From contig JAQQWL010000006.1 in the NCBI GenBank assembly GCA_038363925.1, positions 5,002,501-5,066,500 on the forward strand: DNA of 64,000 nucleotides, read 5' to 3'. This DNA is from Apiospora phragmitis. Its lineage: Eukaryota > Ascomycota > Sordariomycetes > Amphisphaeriales > Apiosporaceae. This document shows, one piece after another, positions 1 to 11,666 of this stretch (the first letter of the stretch is position 1; each line of letters starts with the position of its first letter). Position numbers and translations under genes: made by a program. The notes under the pieces were generated by a model that saw only the letters and a program-made list of their open reading frames with translations, ran no database searches and was not told the DNA's origin.

Positions 1-950
1 AAGGGCAATCTAGTCCGGTAACACGGTGAGGCCTGATTAGTATCGACAATGCGTAGTCCAGTTGATGCGACTGCCAGGAGCCTAGATGCCAGAAAAGATA
101 AACAATAATATCAGCTAACGTACTCCATGTTAACACTCGGATCTCAAAGTGAGGGGACTTCCCCAGACCCCAATACCCGGTACAGACCCACTTGCGAGGC
201 GGTCGTGATCATGCACTTGTAAGTAGTAGCTATCAGTAGACCGGGGAAAACAGAACAACACTTAATGAGTCACCAAGCTCATCAAGATCAGTGTGTGTTT
301 ATTTCAAAGAGGTCAAGTCTGACGGGAACTAGATAAAGGGTTCCGAAGGAATGGATGACAACATGAAGGCCTGCTGACCGCTAGAGCAGGCCTTGTTTTA
401 GCCAACCTCCGTCATGGACCTAGCTGGATGACGCTATGGCTGGCTGCTCGTGCTCGTGTAACCGACAGTAGTAAAGTGTAATAGCTCCTAATGAATTGGC
501 TGAAGATGCTCAAGTATCGCTGATATCATGGAGTGTTCATGCAAATACATTTGACGAATTGGACTCGATCCAAAACCGCATGAAGTCCAATCTCGAGGGG
601 CTATCGGCAAGCAACAAAAGTTGAGTGCGGTTGATTCATTCACGTGACCGAGTCTTGGCATTGAAAAGTTGGAGACGTTGGAAGGTCCAAGCTTCTTCTC
701 CAGGTTGTGCAGGAGCCACGAGCTGAGAGCTTTTGCTGGGCAAAGCGGGCTGGGTCACTCACTGTATGGGCAAAAGCAGGAAGGCCGTCCGTCCAATTTT
801 CGCCGAAGCGCCGAGCAGCCGCAAAAACCTCAACCTACCACCTCACCTCCAACCAATCCCGCCCATCATCACCACCATCCCACACTTCTAACGACGACAC
901 CGTCGACCACCTGTCAATTGAGCATATCCGTCTCTCCTCCATCGATCAAA
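1..950. other. intergenic, upstream of ATP14
   Basis: I see no gene here. The only structure is a perfect 10-base inverted repeat at 366-375 and 385-394, listed separately. The last 300 bases should hold the ATP14 promoter and leader. Long open frames starting near 669 and 707 run across ATP14 introns and are not genes. Confidence 0.6.
366..394. repeat. perfect inverted repeat (hairpin) followed by T run
   Basis: The arms AAGGCCTGCT (366-375) and AGCAGGCCTT (385-394) are exact reverse complements around a 9-base loop, and TTTT follows at 396-399. It looks like a stem-loop. A rho-independent terminator has no meaning in fungal nuclear DNA, so function is unknown and chance is possible. Confidence 0.6.
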
Positions 951-1749
951 ATGCTCTTCCAACTCAGACCCTCGGTATGTCAATGGCAATGCCCGCTTCA
1001 AATCAATTGAAGACTACCTTCGAAAGAGACACTAACCAGGTTTTTTTTTCCGTCGCTCTACAGACTGCCAGGTCGGCCGCCAGTGCCGTCACGCGTGTCG
1101 CCCGGGTCAACGCCACCAGAACATTCATCGCCCCTACTGTTTCGCGACGAGGTACGTTTGGAATTGCGAATCTTGTCTTTCTTGATAGGGAAATGGAGCA
1201 CCAATTGAGGATGCGTATCGGAACGAATGGACGACATCATAGGGCTCGGAAGTCAAGTGCTTCTAATACCGAGCTCCGTGTTGTCGAAATCAAAATTTGG
1301 TCGCCATTTGCAACACCCAGCATCACAGCAGATCTATCAATCCCTCGACTATACTGTTTCCATTTCAGCGAGCCCAGCGACAACCATATCTTCATTCAAT
1401 CCCAGTCCGGCACATGTGTGGCAAAAACCCGGCCAATTTTCTGCAGACACAGCTTGACTAACACCTAACTTTCCGCATAGCCGACTTCGTCCAAGAACTC
1501 TACCTCAAGGAGCTCAAGGCCTACAAGCCCACCCCCGTCAAGGACTCAGATGCCGTTGGTCAGGTCGCCACATTCTCCGCCCCCAAGACTCCCAAGTCCC
1601 CCGAGGAGGCCGACCTCGCCAGCAACCTGAAGGACTACGAGAACATGGCCGTCGAGGTTGAGGGCCAAGAGACTGTTACCCCTGGCTCCGCCGCGCCCGT
1701 CGTCGAGGACTGGCTCGTCGAGGAGGAGGAGGAGACCGCCCACCACTAA
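951..1749 (+). CDS. ATP14: F1Fo ATP synthase subunit h, mitochondrial
   Basis: Three exons, 951-974, 1064-1151 and 1481-1749, join in phase to 126 codons plus stop. Introns start GTATGT and GTACGT and end CAG and TAG; the first has a CTAAC branch site at about 1032. The first ~37 residues are rich in Arg, Ala, Ser and Thr with almost no acidic residues, as in a mitochondrial presequence. The mature part begins ADFVQELYLKELKAYKP and ends in a very acidic tail (EEEEETAHH), the pattern of subunit h of fungal ATP synthase. In yeast this is a small peripheral-stalk subunit at the F1/Fo interface, on the matrix side of the inner membrane. The start at 951 gives the best presequence. The name is from pattern recognition, and the exon joins are well supported. 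Confidence 0.85.
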
Positions 1750-4278
1750 ACTGGAGACACCCATGCACAACATTGCCGATCAAGTCGAGCACTTACACGC
1801 TGGGGAATCCGAAATGGTGAGTGGTTTGCATGCATAGAGAGCGAACATGGTTCTTTAGACGGTACGAAACGGGGGAAGACAAGCTGATCGAATAATACGA
1901 TCAAATGTGTTTCGATGGCAAAGCCAATATAACAACGGCCGCATGGCGGCGGGGGCGAGCTGCGAAGGCAGGCAGGCATGAAGAGGATGATGTCTTTTGG
2001 GGGAAGGGAAAAGAAGTGTAATCCTTGTACATTTACTCTAGGATCGCTGTTGCTGAATCCGACATGACACCAACTTCTGGTACTCTTATGCCAACTGTTC
2101 CAAACGTGATCTTCTTGAGATAACAGTACAAGTGTGACAAACTTGCTTCAGGGATGAATATAAGGCCATGTCCCAACCTTCGAACGGCGAGGTAATTCTA
2201 GCTTCGGAATGCCATGTACGCTGATACTAGTACATCCATTGAGGGGGTTACATGATGCTGAAGTTCTCCGTTTGCAGACCTCGGCAATCAGAAAAACACG
2301 CAGGATTGGGCAAGTCGATTGTGAGAGGGGGAAGGGATGGAAGGATGAAATGAGTACTTCATCGGTGGTCCAAATCCAAGATGAGAGATGTCACAGCTCG
2401 CGGCTCTCAGCGCAGAAGCCCCAGACCAGCCTGGCCCTGACCGTGTGGTTGTGGCAGGGGAAAAGGGCAATTGGCTCTACATCAGCGCATTGGATCTCGA
2501 TTTGACCAACTTCTCAAGCTCGCCACGAGAGAAGAAGAGCTCGCGTCATCTGTGTGTGTGCATGATTGATATCTCTCCTGGTTGGAAAACTTGGATTGGA
2601 CAATTTCCCGGTCTCGAGGCTGTACCATCTCAGACCACAGGCTGCTCCTGAAAGCCACTGCTGTGCCTACAGTGAGTGGATTTGGATATTGGATGAGGGG
2701 AGAAAGCCAAGAAAGGGGAACGAAACGATCCTGGACTGGCTGTGCCCCTTAACCAGAGAGAGAGAGAAGTATGTTAACATAAGCTTCCCCTTTCTCTTTC
2801 TCCCCAAGGTACTGGATTTTCCTAGCCTCCCATAAAGAATAAGGAAGAGTACTACTGTCATCTAAGACCCGAACGAGTTTCCTGGCTCCTTCTTCTTCTT
2901 CTCAGGTCTCATATCACTTCCATTTTTCCTTCTCTTCCATTTCCCTTCTGCAGCCGACGAGAGGGGCGCGGAATGCTGCTGCTCTCTTCTTCGTTTACCG
3001 TGTCTGGTTTCATGGCGGGGGAATCCCCCCCGCCCCCGAAGGGTGGCAAAGGAGGAAGACGGGGGAAGAGACAGGGCCGTCTTCCCCAGTGACACTGGCT
3101 GTGTGATAGTCATTCGCTTGATTTACCAGGTAAATAGAAATCAGAAGGGGGCGGGGAGAAGCAACCGTGCGAATACTCGTCTAGCTAGCTAGACCCTCGT
3201 GCGTATGCATCGTCATATCCGGGGTTGTTGTGCCAATCCTACCATTGCAAGCATACCCCTCCCCCCTTTCCACTCTTCTCTCCTCCTTCTCCTCCTCCAG
3301 CTATTCTTGTCCCATTCTCGCCCACTGATTGTTCAAAAGTCATTCCTTCTGTTTCGAAGGAACTGATCGCCCATACTTTAGGTATCTAGAGCTCAATTTC
3401 GTTGTAGTAGAGGGTACCAGTCAATATCTGCTAATGGCACTGCATCACCAAGTGACAAAGGAATTAATTGTTCAGGCACAGTCGAGATTCTCTCGAGCAA
3501 CAGTGTACGATGTCTGTCAACTTGACAAACCGTCAAAGTTGATTCACTACACGTATTGATTGCTGGCTACCAAGATAATGGTATTAATAACCTAAGCTTC
3601 TGTTCTAGCATCTTCACTTCGCCACATGTACATGATTAATTTGCATTGATTGAGTAAGTAGTATGATCTTGATATTATGTATATTTTACTATCTATCAAG
3701 AACTTGTTAGGCGAATCCACCAGGTGCCATACCATGGGCGCTTTAACTCTAGGTCACACTGTTCAACAATCTGTCAGATGGCGGCCCGTGTCAGGCCAGA
3801 GCCATAGGTCTCCCAGCGGCGCCACCGGTTCCGACGCTGGAGACAGCATCGCTTCTCAAAGTCATGTACGTTGAGAATTTGGCCTGAAGAAATAGAGGTG
3901 CACTTTCGACGGGGTTCAAGGACCCAGGCACTAACGAAAAGGGCGAGCATGGCCAGGCAGAAACTGCCTGCCAACACAATCCTGCATTTCAACATCTTTG
4001 CCATGAAATGTTTTTTCTTCTTTGCTTGTGTAGCATTCTGTATGTGCCATTATTCCTCATATTTGCAAGACCTAACGCCTTTCAACCTTTACACCATCCA
4101 CTGGTGGCTGTGCTATACCCCATGCAACAATAGCCGGCTGATGCAATGATGCAGATCGTTATGAAATTTTCTTATCACACACTGACTGCTGGAAGAACGT
4201 GAAGGAGCGTTGACAAACCAAGACCCGCCCCCTAAAACCAAATCAGGTTGCATGGATATAGATAGGCCTAGTAGCCCC
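1750..4278. other. intergenic between ATP14 and SCH9
   Basis: The two genes converge here, so the stretch holds both 3' ends. It contains CT-rich stretches near 2880-2960 and 3265-3300 and only short open frames without codon bias. I see no gene. Confidence 0.55.
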
Positions 4279-7086
4279 TCACATATCGAAATGCGAATTA
4301 CCAAAAGGCTCGTCGTGTCCTCCAGTCTTTACAATGCCGCTCATGCGATTGTTTGCTTTTCGAAGTTCATGTTCGTCGAGGTCGTCCCAGTCATTATCTC
4401 GACGGTCGGCATCCATTTCGTCATCATCGTAGCGTCCACCGAAGTGGTCGTCCAACGCGTTCTCGTCAACAAAGGTGAAGCCCTGGAAGTTGGCTTGTGT
4501 TGTAGGAGAAAGCGGTGTTGAGTTCGCAAAGCCCGTCGAGAGTGCGTGGGCTCTTTCGTTAAGGGAACCAGCCTGGCCCAGTGCGTTTGTGAACTCGGGG
4601 TCGAAATAAGACACATCCGTCTCCGACTTCAACTTGGGCTTGAAGGGCGGGGTGATCAGCTTCTTAGACAAGGCCTCCCAGTCGACATCAGCAAAGAAGG
4701 GGTGTCGCTTCAACTCCTGCGCGTCCTCAACGGCCCCAAGACGGTGCTTGGGGTTCCTGTTCAACAGCCCCTTCACGAAATTCCTGCCCTCCTGCGACAG
4801 AGTATCTCGGGGGAACCGAACTTTGCCAAATGCAATGTTCTTGTACATTTGTTGGGTATCCTCCGCATAAAAGGGACTCCAGCCACAGCACATCTCAAAC
4901 ACCAAGACGCCCAACGACCAGAAGTCCACCATCTTGGTATATCCAGCCTCGTCCAAAAGAACCTCGGGCGCCAAATACTCGGTGGTTCCACAAAAAGTGT
5001 TTGTCGTGTCATTCTTGGTCAAGTTGGCTTTCGAAAGACCGAAATCGCAAAGGGCGATGTGTCCGTTGGCGTCCAGCAGGATGTTTTCAGGCTTGAGATC
5101 GCGGTACACAATATCGTTCTTGTGAAGATGTTCAATGGCCAAGATTAGCTCGGCAATATAAAACTTGGCCCTCTTTTCGTCAAACCGGCCTTCTTTCTGT
5201 AGATGCCAGAATAACTCGCCTCCAGACATGTAGTCGGTGACCAGGAAAAGATCCCCAGAAGTCTGGAACGAGAATTTAAGTCCCACGATGAAGGGCGATT
5301 CCGACATGGCCGTTCGCACCAAAATGTTCCTCTCGCCGACGGTGTGCGCAACCTCTTTCTTTTGCACAATGACCTTCTTTGACAAGACTTTCATTGCGTA
5401 AATGCGACTCGAGTCCTTCTTCCGTACTTGATAAACTTGTCCGAATGTGCCCTTGCCAATCAGCCTGAGAATCTGGAAGTCTTCAGGTCCGTAGTGCTTC
5501 CTGTCTTCGGAATGCTGGAAAATGGTTTCAACGTAGATTTCACCCGTGGGCGCATTTTCTTCCATGGTGTCGGCATGGCCCTTCAATGGGAACCATCCTC
5601 TGACAGGGATCTCCTTTGTGGCCTGGAAATCGACATGTCCCAAGAGATCCTCCCCATTTGCACCATGGTCATATATCGAGACGTCAACCGACATGTCCGT
5701 GTCCACAACATCACTGTAAAATGTTAGTTGACCTGCACCACCAAGGTTAGCGCTGGAATAGACTTACAAAAGTGCCTGGGCATCCCATTTCGGGCTGGTA
5801 AATGATCGTCTCGGGCGATTTCGGAGTGTATGCGACTCAGACATGCTCGTGCTACTGCTTTGCCGACTTTTCATAGGAATGGCCATCGGGCGACCGGAAT
5901 CGCTGGTTTGTCTCTGAATTGGGACGCCTCCTGGTCCAGGCGGGGGTGCGTTCGCATCGTCCTCATCCTCAAAAGTTCTTGGGCCTGGTGATATAAGCTC
6001 ATTGCGCTGGAAGACGGCCACAACGTATGGGTCTCGGCTCTTGCGCAGGCCTCGACCTTCCAAGATTTTGATAATCAGTTTTCCCTTCTGCGTAGCGAGC
6101 CCAGAGCTGCCGCTACCTCCGCTCTTCTCAGATACGGGGGTCGCGCGACCACTGGCTGCCTCCACCACATCCCCATTGCTCTGCGACTGAGAGCTTGGTG
6201 AGCGCGACGACTCAGTCTGCTCAGGCTTAGCCGGGGGCGGTTGTGTGGAAGAGAGCGCTCGCGTGGGCGTGGAAGGGCCACTCTTATTCGCGGCAACATT
6301 TGTTAGCTTCTTAAGCCGATCAACAGAAACGGACTTGGATGAAAGAGGACCAGCAGAATCCAAAGAAGGGCGGGATCCGGAAGGAGAACTGGGGGTAGTG
6401 GTGTTGGTGGTGGTAGAATCAACGCAGCCGCTGGGGTTGGACAAGTGGGTCGCATGGACAGTAGAGGCGGTGACGACATTGGTAAGAGGGCTGGCCAAAC
6501 TCGCTCTGCGGGACTGCATCTGTGCAAGTTCCGAGATCGACTTCTTCTGGCTTGAGTGGGCTTGGGAACCAATATCAAAGCTGCCTCTCGATGACACACC
6601 CCCGGCATCACTGCCCACCTCACCCAGCCTCACGCCCGTCTCCGATGGGGTTTTGGAACAGGGCGGCGTTGGGTAAGGATTGGTTTGTGAATGGGAGGCT
6701 ACCGGCTGTGAGGACTCGGGTTCTGCCGGCGGCGTCACCCTTTCATGAGGTAGGAGAGGTAACCCGTCGGAGGCGGAGTCCTTGTCATCTGTGCTGGGCA
6801 GTGGTTCCGGCAGAGTGGTCTTCTTATCGGCATCCTTCTCTTCCTGATGCGAGGCAGGAGATGCGTCTTCAGTTTCTCGTGCTCGGGTGATGGAGGGCGT
6901 ACGAGAAAAGAAATTCAGAGAGGAAGAACCAACCTGGCTGAAATAACTCATGATACCCGGCAGCCTCTTGTCCTGTAGGTCAGGCTGTGGTGTTGCAATG
7001 CCTGACCGGGGAGTATCAGACCCTATCTGGTCCCCACTTTCCTCATCTCCCGTGCTTTGCCTGGATTTATCGTTAGAGCCAGCCAT
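4279..7086 (-). CDS. SCH9: AGC serine/threonine kinase Sch9 (C2 + kinase)
   Basis: Exon 1 runs 7086 to 5768 and exon 2 5713 to 4279; the 54-base intron has GTAAGT and ACAG ends, and the join gives 917 aa. The first ~335 residues are Ser/Thr/Pro-rich and probably disordered. A C2-like domain follows (about 336-510, starting KLIIKILEGRGLRKSRDPYV) and is split by the intron. The kinase domain is about 520-778: glycine loop GKGTFGQV, Lys548 in YAMK, catalytic Asp645 in YRDLKPEN, DFG 663-665, activation-loop TFCGT with Thr679. The AGC tail has turn motif STPLSP and hydrophobic motif FQGFTF (Thr853), the site TORC1 phosphorylates in yeast Sch9. C2 plus AGC kinase plus this motif defines Sch9, which acts in nutrient, growth and stress signalling at the vacuole and in the cytosol. 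The start is the first in-frame ATG; the frame stays open upstream to a TTG at 7128, so an upstream exon is possible. Confidence 0.9.
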
Positions 7087-8468
7087 GTTGACGAAGTTGC
7101 TTTTCGGCAACGAGAACAGTGTGACCAAAGTGTGATGTTTCAGTGCTGCAGGACTAGAGACATGCAGATGGGAATGGGTCGTGAGATGGGCGGCAAAGGG
7201 GATAAAAACAACAGTAGTACTGTCAACGCTAAAGCGAGCCAGACGAAGAGAGCGAAAGTTAGGGTGGCTTTCGGATCAGGAGCATCTCAAAACAGCAGAG
7301 TTCGCAGTATGAGAAGTCGCTCATCCCTGGGTCACCACGATGCAAATGATGATGTAGTGAGAAAAAATAGGACAAGAGAACGTATGAGAGCCAGCACTTG
7401 CTGTATGGGAAAATGGGACATGTCACACAAGATTTTGCTCCGAGAATTTGAAGTGAACCAGGGCTTTCAGAAGAGCAAATCCATGTGAAGAGCCATGTGG
7501 TGGAAGCGTTAAAAGTGGGGGGTGTATCGCGAAAGTCTCATTGTGAAGGTCGGTATGGGTGGGGAGAGAGCCCAATAGCCAGACAAGCGCATTTGCCCTG
7601 CAGCCTTTTTTGGAGGGGGGTGGGATTGATTGAGGGAGAGAGCTGTTTAGGTGACGCCGGGCGGCGAGTCAGACCCTCTCTCTCATCAGCCCCCGGGGGC
7701 AAGCAGCCTACTCTGACCGGGCTTGGTTCGCTGGGAAAGGCCATGGCTGAACCCGCCGTCCCATGTAAGTTGGGAGTAGTAATGCTCTGCTTGCTTTCTG
7801 CCCATGGACTCTCTCTCTCTCTATAGCCCCATTGCGCGCCTATCGTGGCCAGGCGCCCTGACAGGGCATCGACCCAACGATGCCATGTTCAAAACGCACT
7901 GCGCCCAACCCCCGTTGTGCCAGCGAGGGCCACAGTGGCCGGTCGTCATGCAATGCCCAGCACCAGCAGCTTCATCGTTGCAGGCACTTGCCTGACTCGA
8001 AGCGGAGCCCTGCCATGTAATGAAAGGCCGAGATGGGTACTCCTAGTGAAGGCGCCAAAACGGACCGCTTGAGTCGCTTCGGTACAAGGTGTAAACAGGC
8101 TACTGCTACTACTACTACTGCCCCTCGCTCGTGAAATCTGCAACCCAGGGTCGGAGTCTTGGGGAAGATCAGGGTCCATCTCTGGACGCAAATCTGGCAC
8201 TGGCATCCGCCGGGACCGCGGCAAAGAAACATGGCTAAATGGGAAGGAGAGCAAGAGCAAACACGTGTAATAGGAGGGCAGAGGCCGGCGATGGGGCCCT
8301 CGCAGGTTTGATAAAAGACCGATAAGGGAATATGCAACAAGTTAAAAAAAAAATGGCTCGACTTGTGAAGCAGCCATTGCATGGGATAGCGGAGCGAAGA
8401 AAAAGGCCCGTAATGAACGATATGGGGAGGGCGGATGCAAGGAAGTGAAGAAGTGGAAATTGATGTGC

Positions 8469-8534
8469 TTACTTTGACATCATCGCCTGAGTTGCCCGCC
8501 GAAGCAGGTCGTAGCCACCATCGGCACCAGACAT
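8469..8534 (-). CDS. 21-codon upstream ORF or distal N-terminal exon of SCH9
   Basis: ATG at 8534 opens 21 codons (starts MSGADGGYDLLRR, ends AMMSK) and stops at TAA, 8471-8469. The stop overlaps a good 5' splice donor, AAA|GTAAGC. If that donor is used, an acceptor CTCTAG near 7150 would join it in frame to the region upstream of the SCH9 ATG and extend the kinase N-terminus; a nearer acceptor CTGCAG would not. The intron would be about 1.3 kb, long for a fungus. So this may be a regulatory uORF or a coding first exon. I do not recognise the peptide. Confidence 0.35.
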   Translation of the reverse strand: MSGADGGYDLLRRATQAMMSK

Positions 8535-9107
8535 TGTTTGCGGCGAGCGAGAGGGAGGGTTCGTTTCTTGTCGCCCAATGCCAGGTCCGCAGGTGAACGG
8601 GGGTGGAAAGATCCGGGGTTGGCGATTGCGATTAGATGAGGCAGGTCGATAGTCGTCGCCTAAAACGAAAGGATGCTTTGCTGAGATTTGTTGGTGATCG
8701 TTGTTGCTGTAGTCGTTGTTTGGCGGGTGTGGTTTGGTGGTTGGTGTGTGTGTGTGCGAGTTGCAGGTGATATTGAAGATGAGATGGGTTGAGTGCTGCT
8801 GTTACTTGCTGCGGTTGCGGGCGTAGGGGGAGGACTGATTTTTGGTACGAGGTGAGGGGGGCGGATTTGGTAGAGGCTGGTTTGCTCTGATGGGATGGTT
8901 TTGATGACTGATGGAGATCGTAAGTGGGCAGGCAAGGAAGAAAAAAGTGAGGGTCTCTCTGGGTGCACAATTGTTGGCAGGAACAACAGCAATTGTAGGT
9001 AAGGACTAGCAGCTAAAGGAGAGACACCACACAAAACCCACCATACACATCAGAAAGATAGCAGGGGATAAGTGGATTGGCTCTCTGGTTTGCTGGTTCT
9101 GCTCGCA

Positions 9108-9129
9108 CTCTCTCTCTCTCTCTCTCTCT
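9108..9129. repeat. (CT)n microsatellite
   Basis: About 11 CT units on the plus strand, followed by more CT-rich sequence to about 9160. On the minus strand it is a (GA)n tract upstream of the SCH9 leader region. Confidence 0.9.
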
Positions 9130-11315
9130 TGTATCGGTCTCCTGTCGACCTGTCTCTCTCTGTTAGGCTCTAACTTCGCTGAATGCCAGGTCCAATGGCA
9201 GCTTCATCCGGCGTCTGTCTTGTTCTTCACGACCTTCCGGAGACGAATAGAATTGATTGTACGGTCTGTAATGGCGGAGGAGAGAAGGGGTCGAGGTGGG
9301 CTAGGTACTGGGCAGAGACAGGACAGACCCAAAAGAAGAAGCAAGCCTAGTGGCTGGGTTCGCCCGTACGGCGGGGCCTCAGCTCCGTAGTGAGGTAATT
9401 CAGTCAAATCGTGCAGCACTGGATGAGGGTCTTCGATTGATGCGAGAACAGGCTTCTTCTGCTTCCAAGTCCAGGGCCCTCTTTAAAACTAGCTGGCTCT
9501 TTAGATACCGTATTCTGCCGAAGTCGAACCCCGAAAAAGCAATTCCGTGCGTCGTGATTTGATATAAGCCGCCAGCCAGGTGGACTATGCTCGATTACTG
9601 TAAGTAATCCACCCCACCAACCTAGACCTGACACTGGGTAATCGGCTCCCCCTACTGGCCTTTCTACACTGCGTTAGAGCGTGGCAGTATAGTAAGTGAC
9701 AAGTGAGTAGCTTCGAGTAAGTTGTTTCTAGCTTATTTCGAGACGGCTTCTTTTTTTTACTTTTTCAGTATTAGATTAAAGCCTTGGAGCAGTGAGGGTC
9801 CTGTCTGCTAAGGAGAAACGAAACGTTGGTAAGTCCTAACGGAGACAGCAGACAAGTGTATATTCATGGCCAAAAAAAGGGATTGATCGACAGTGGGGGG
9901 CCCTTAACTGGAGCTGAGAATATACACGGACATGCCTGGGTGGGCGCCGCTACCAGTGTGTAAGTATCGGCATGGCCTAGACGCCGAGGGATACATCCGA
10001 ACGGAATCAAGGGACAGGCAGCCAGATGAAACAAGAGAGACTTGTTGATTTTTTACCGATTAACGATGACGATGAGATACGGACAAATACGGACAGGATG
10101 AGATAAGTCATGCTAATCTGTACCGTGGAAAAATATGGCGTCTTGAGTTCCGCCACAGCAGATCCGTCCTTAAAATAATGTGCGTATGCCGTGCACCGGC
10201 GACCGCATCAGTGGACTAGAAATGCTGGGACCCGTTCGTTGGTGATGGGAAGCAATACCAGTTGCCAGTCTGCCAGTATTGCTTTCAACGATTGATTGTA
10301 AGACGGGGTGGGCGGACGGTATGTGGAGCAGCAGGCAGATCGTGGCTACTAGGCTTTTAGCAGCGGGCAAGCGATCGATCTTTTTTAATAAGGATGTGCC
10401 GGGGGAATGATGATGATGATGATGATGTACTTCGCACCAAGGGCAGAATAAAGCGGCATCAACGCCCGCTCTTCTCGGTTGTTGCACCGTCGACGTACAA
10501 CCGCGGGCATGGATGTATGCAAAGTAAGTACATGCGTACTCGTACATACATTTGACATGATATGACGGGATACAGTTGAATAAAGCTGCTGTGAGATGAA
10601 CTTCAGATGAGGCGGCCTGGGTGCCGAGCCGCTTAGAAGGGACAGAAGGGACGAGATCCGGGAAAAGGGTCTTTCTGATCTCTCTCTCCCTTGACTAAAA
10701 AAGCCCAGCTTGACTCCAAACGGAGCCAGAGGAATTGGGGTCCGTCCGTAATCAGACCATCAGATTGAGATCAAATAACCAAGGGGTCTGTCTTATTATG
10801 CCCAGGTTTATGACAGATGATAGGTAGAGAATACCCGAGCAGTACCGTCAGGACGTTTTGAAAAGTGACGAACACAGTCAGCCACAGCCCATATCAATCC
10901 CGATGCAATAAAGGGCCTCCAGCTACCAATTCTTCATGCACGTGTACTTCATATAGCTAGTCCCCTCGCTCGTGATACCGGATCGGGCAGCTCTATCGGT
11001 CTAAGTTATGTAGGTAGGTAGGTCGTCGCTACATAAGTATTCTCATGATCAAGGAGGCTTTGAGGGACACCCCCGTGCTACCTACCAACTACCTGGGGGC
11101 AAGCAAAGGCACAATCTTGGTTTATTTTTAATGCCTTCGCCTTTTCTACCCTCCCACATCGATGTTCGAATCTGGCAACTCCTCGATCAAACAGCCCAGC
11201 GAGCTAGACCGATGCCCTGAGACCCTACCTACCTGCACCTCCTGCACCCCCAACTTCATTCCGGCGGCCCCTTATCGGACATATACACGACGTGGTTTCC
11301 GACGTTTGGGGCCAG

Positions 11316-11335
11316 AAAAAAAAAAGGGGGGGGGG
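11316..11335. repeat. A10G10 homopolymer junction
   Basis: Ten A residues (11316-11325) are followed directly by ten G residues (11326-11335), then TTTGGGTTTGGGG. It is a G-rich tract with several G-runs, which could form a G-quadruplex and is prone to length error. Confidence 0.85.
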
Positions 11336-11524
11336 TTTGGGTTTGGGGTTTCTCACCGTCTCACGCAACCTTATCGGACTTGTTGATGGAAGCGGCTCTT
11401 CTTTCGCCGCTCCCCCTGCGTCGTATGTGTGCTGTACTTTGGGGCCGGCCCAACACCAACTGATTGCTGAGTCGTGACGAAGATGTGACGCCCGTCCGGT
11501 GACGTGATCACTCGCAGTAGTTAT

Positions 11525-11562
11525 GTAGTAATAGTAGTAGTAGTAGGTAGTAGCAGCAGCAG
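11525..11562. repeat. TAG then CAG triplet repeats
   Basis: A run of TAG/GTA triplets passes into about four CAG triplets. It is a simple repeat with no gene around it. Confidence 0.8.
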
Positions 11563-11644
11563 CATATCATTAGGGGCCCCGGCCACCAGCCAGCCAGCCG
11601 GTCTGTCTGCCCAACTCGTGGCCGCCTAGAGGGAGGATCCGAAT

Positions 11645-11666
11645 CACGACACGACACGACACGACA
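11645..11666. repeat. (ACGAC)n microsatellite
   Basis: Four to five tandem copies of a 5-base ACGAC/CGACA unit lie in intergenic sequence. Confidence 0.85.

Larger units (their letters stand above)
7087..9200 (-). other. upstream region and probable long leader of SCH9
   Basis: No separate gene is evident. On the minus strand this is the promoter and leader of SCH9. It contains a 21-codon ORF at 8534-8469, low-complexity C/A-rich sequence at 8630-9000 (which gives Ser/Thr/Pro/Gln-rich false ORFs) and a (CT)n tract at 9108-9129. The end of the transcript cannot be fixed from sequence. Confidence 0.45.

Noticed and set aside
669..1468. Long open frames of 113 and 253 aa at the left end
   Set aside because: They read through both ATP14 introns in other frames and have no domain; the spliced ATP14 model explains the locus.
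10170..10547. 125-aa minus-strand frame with a poly-His run
   Set aside because: The His run comes from a (GAT)n repeat; there is no domain, intron signal or codon bias.
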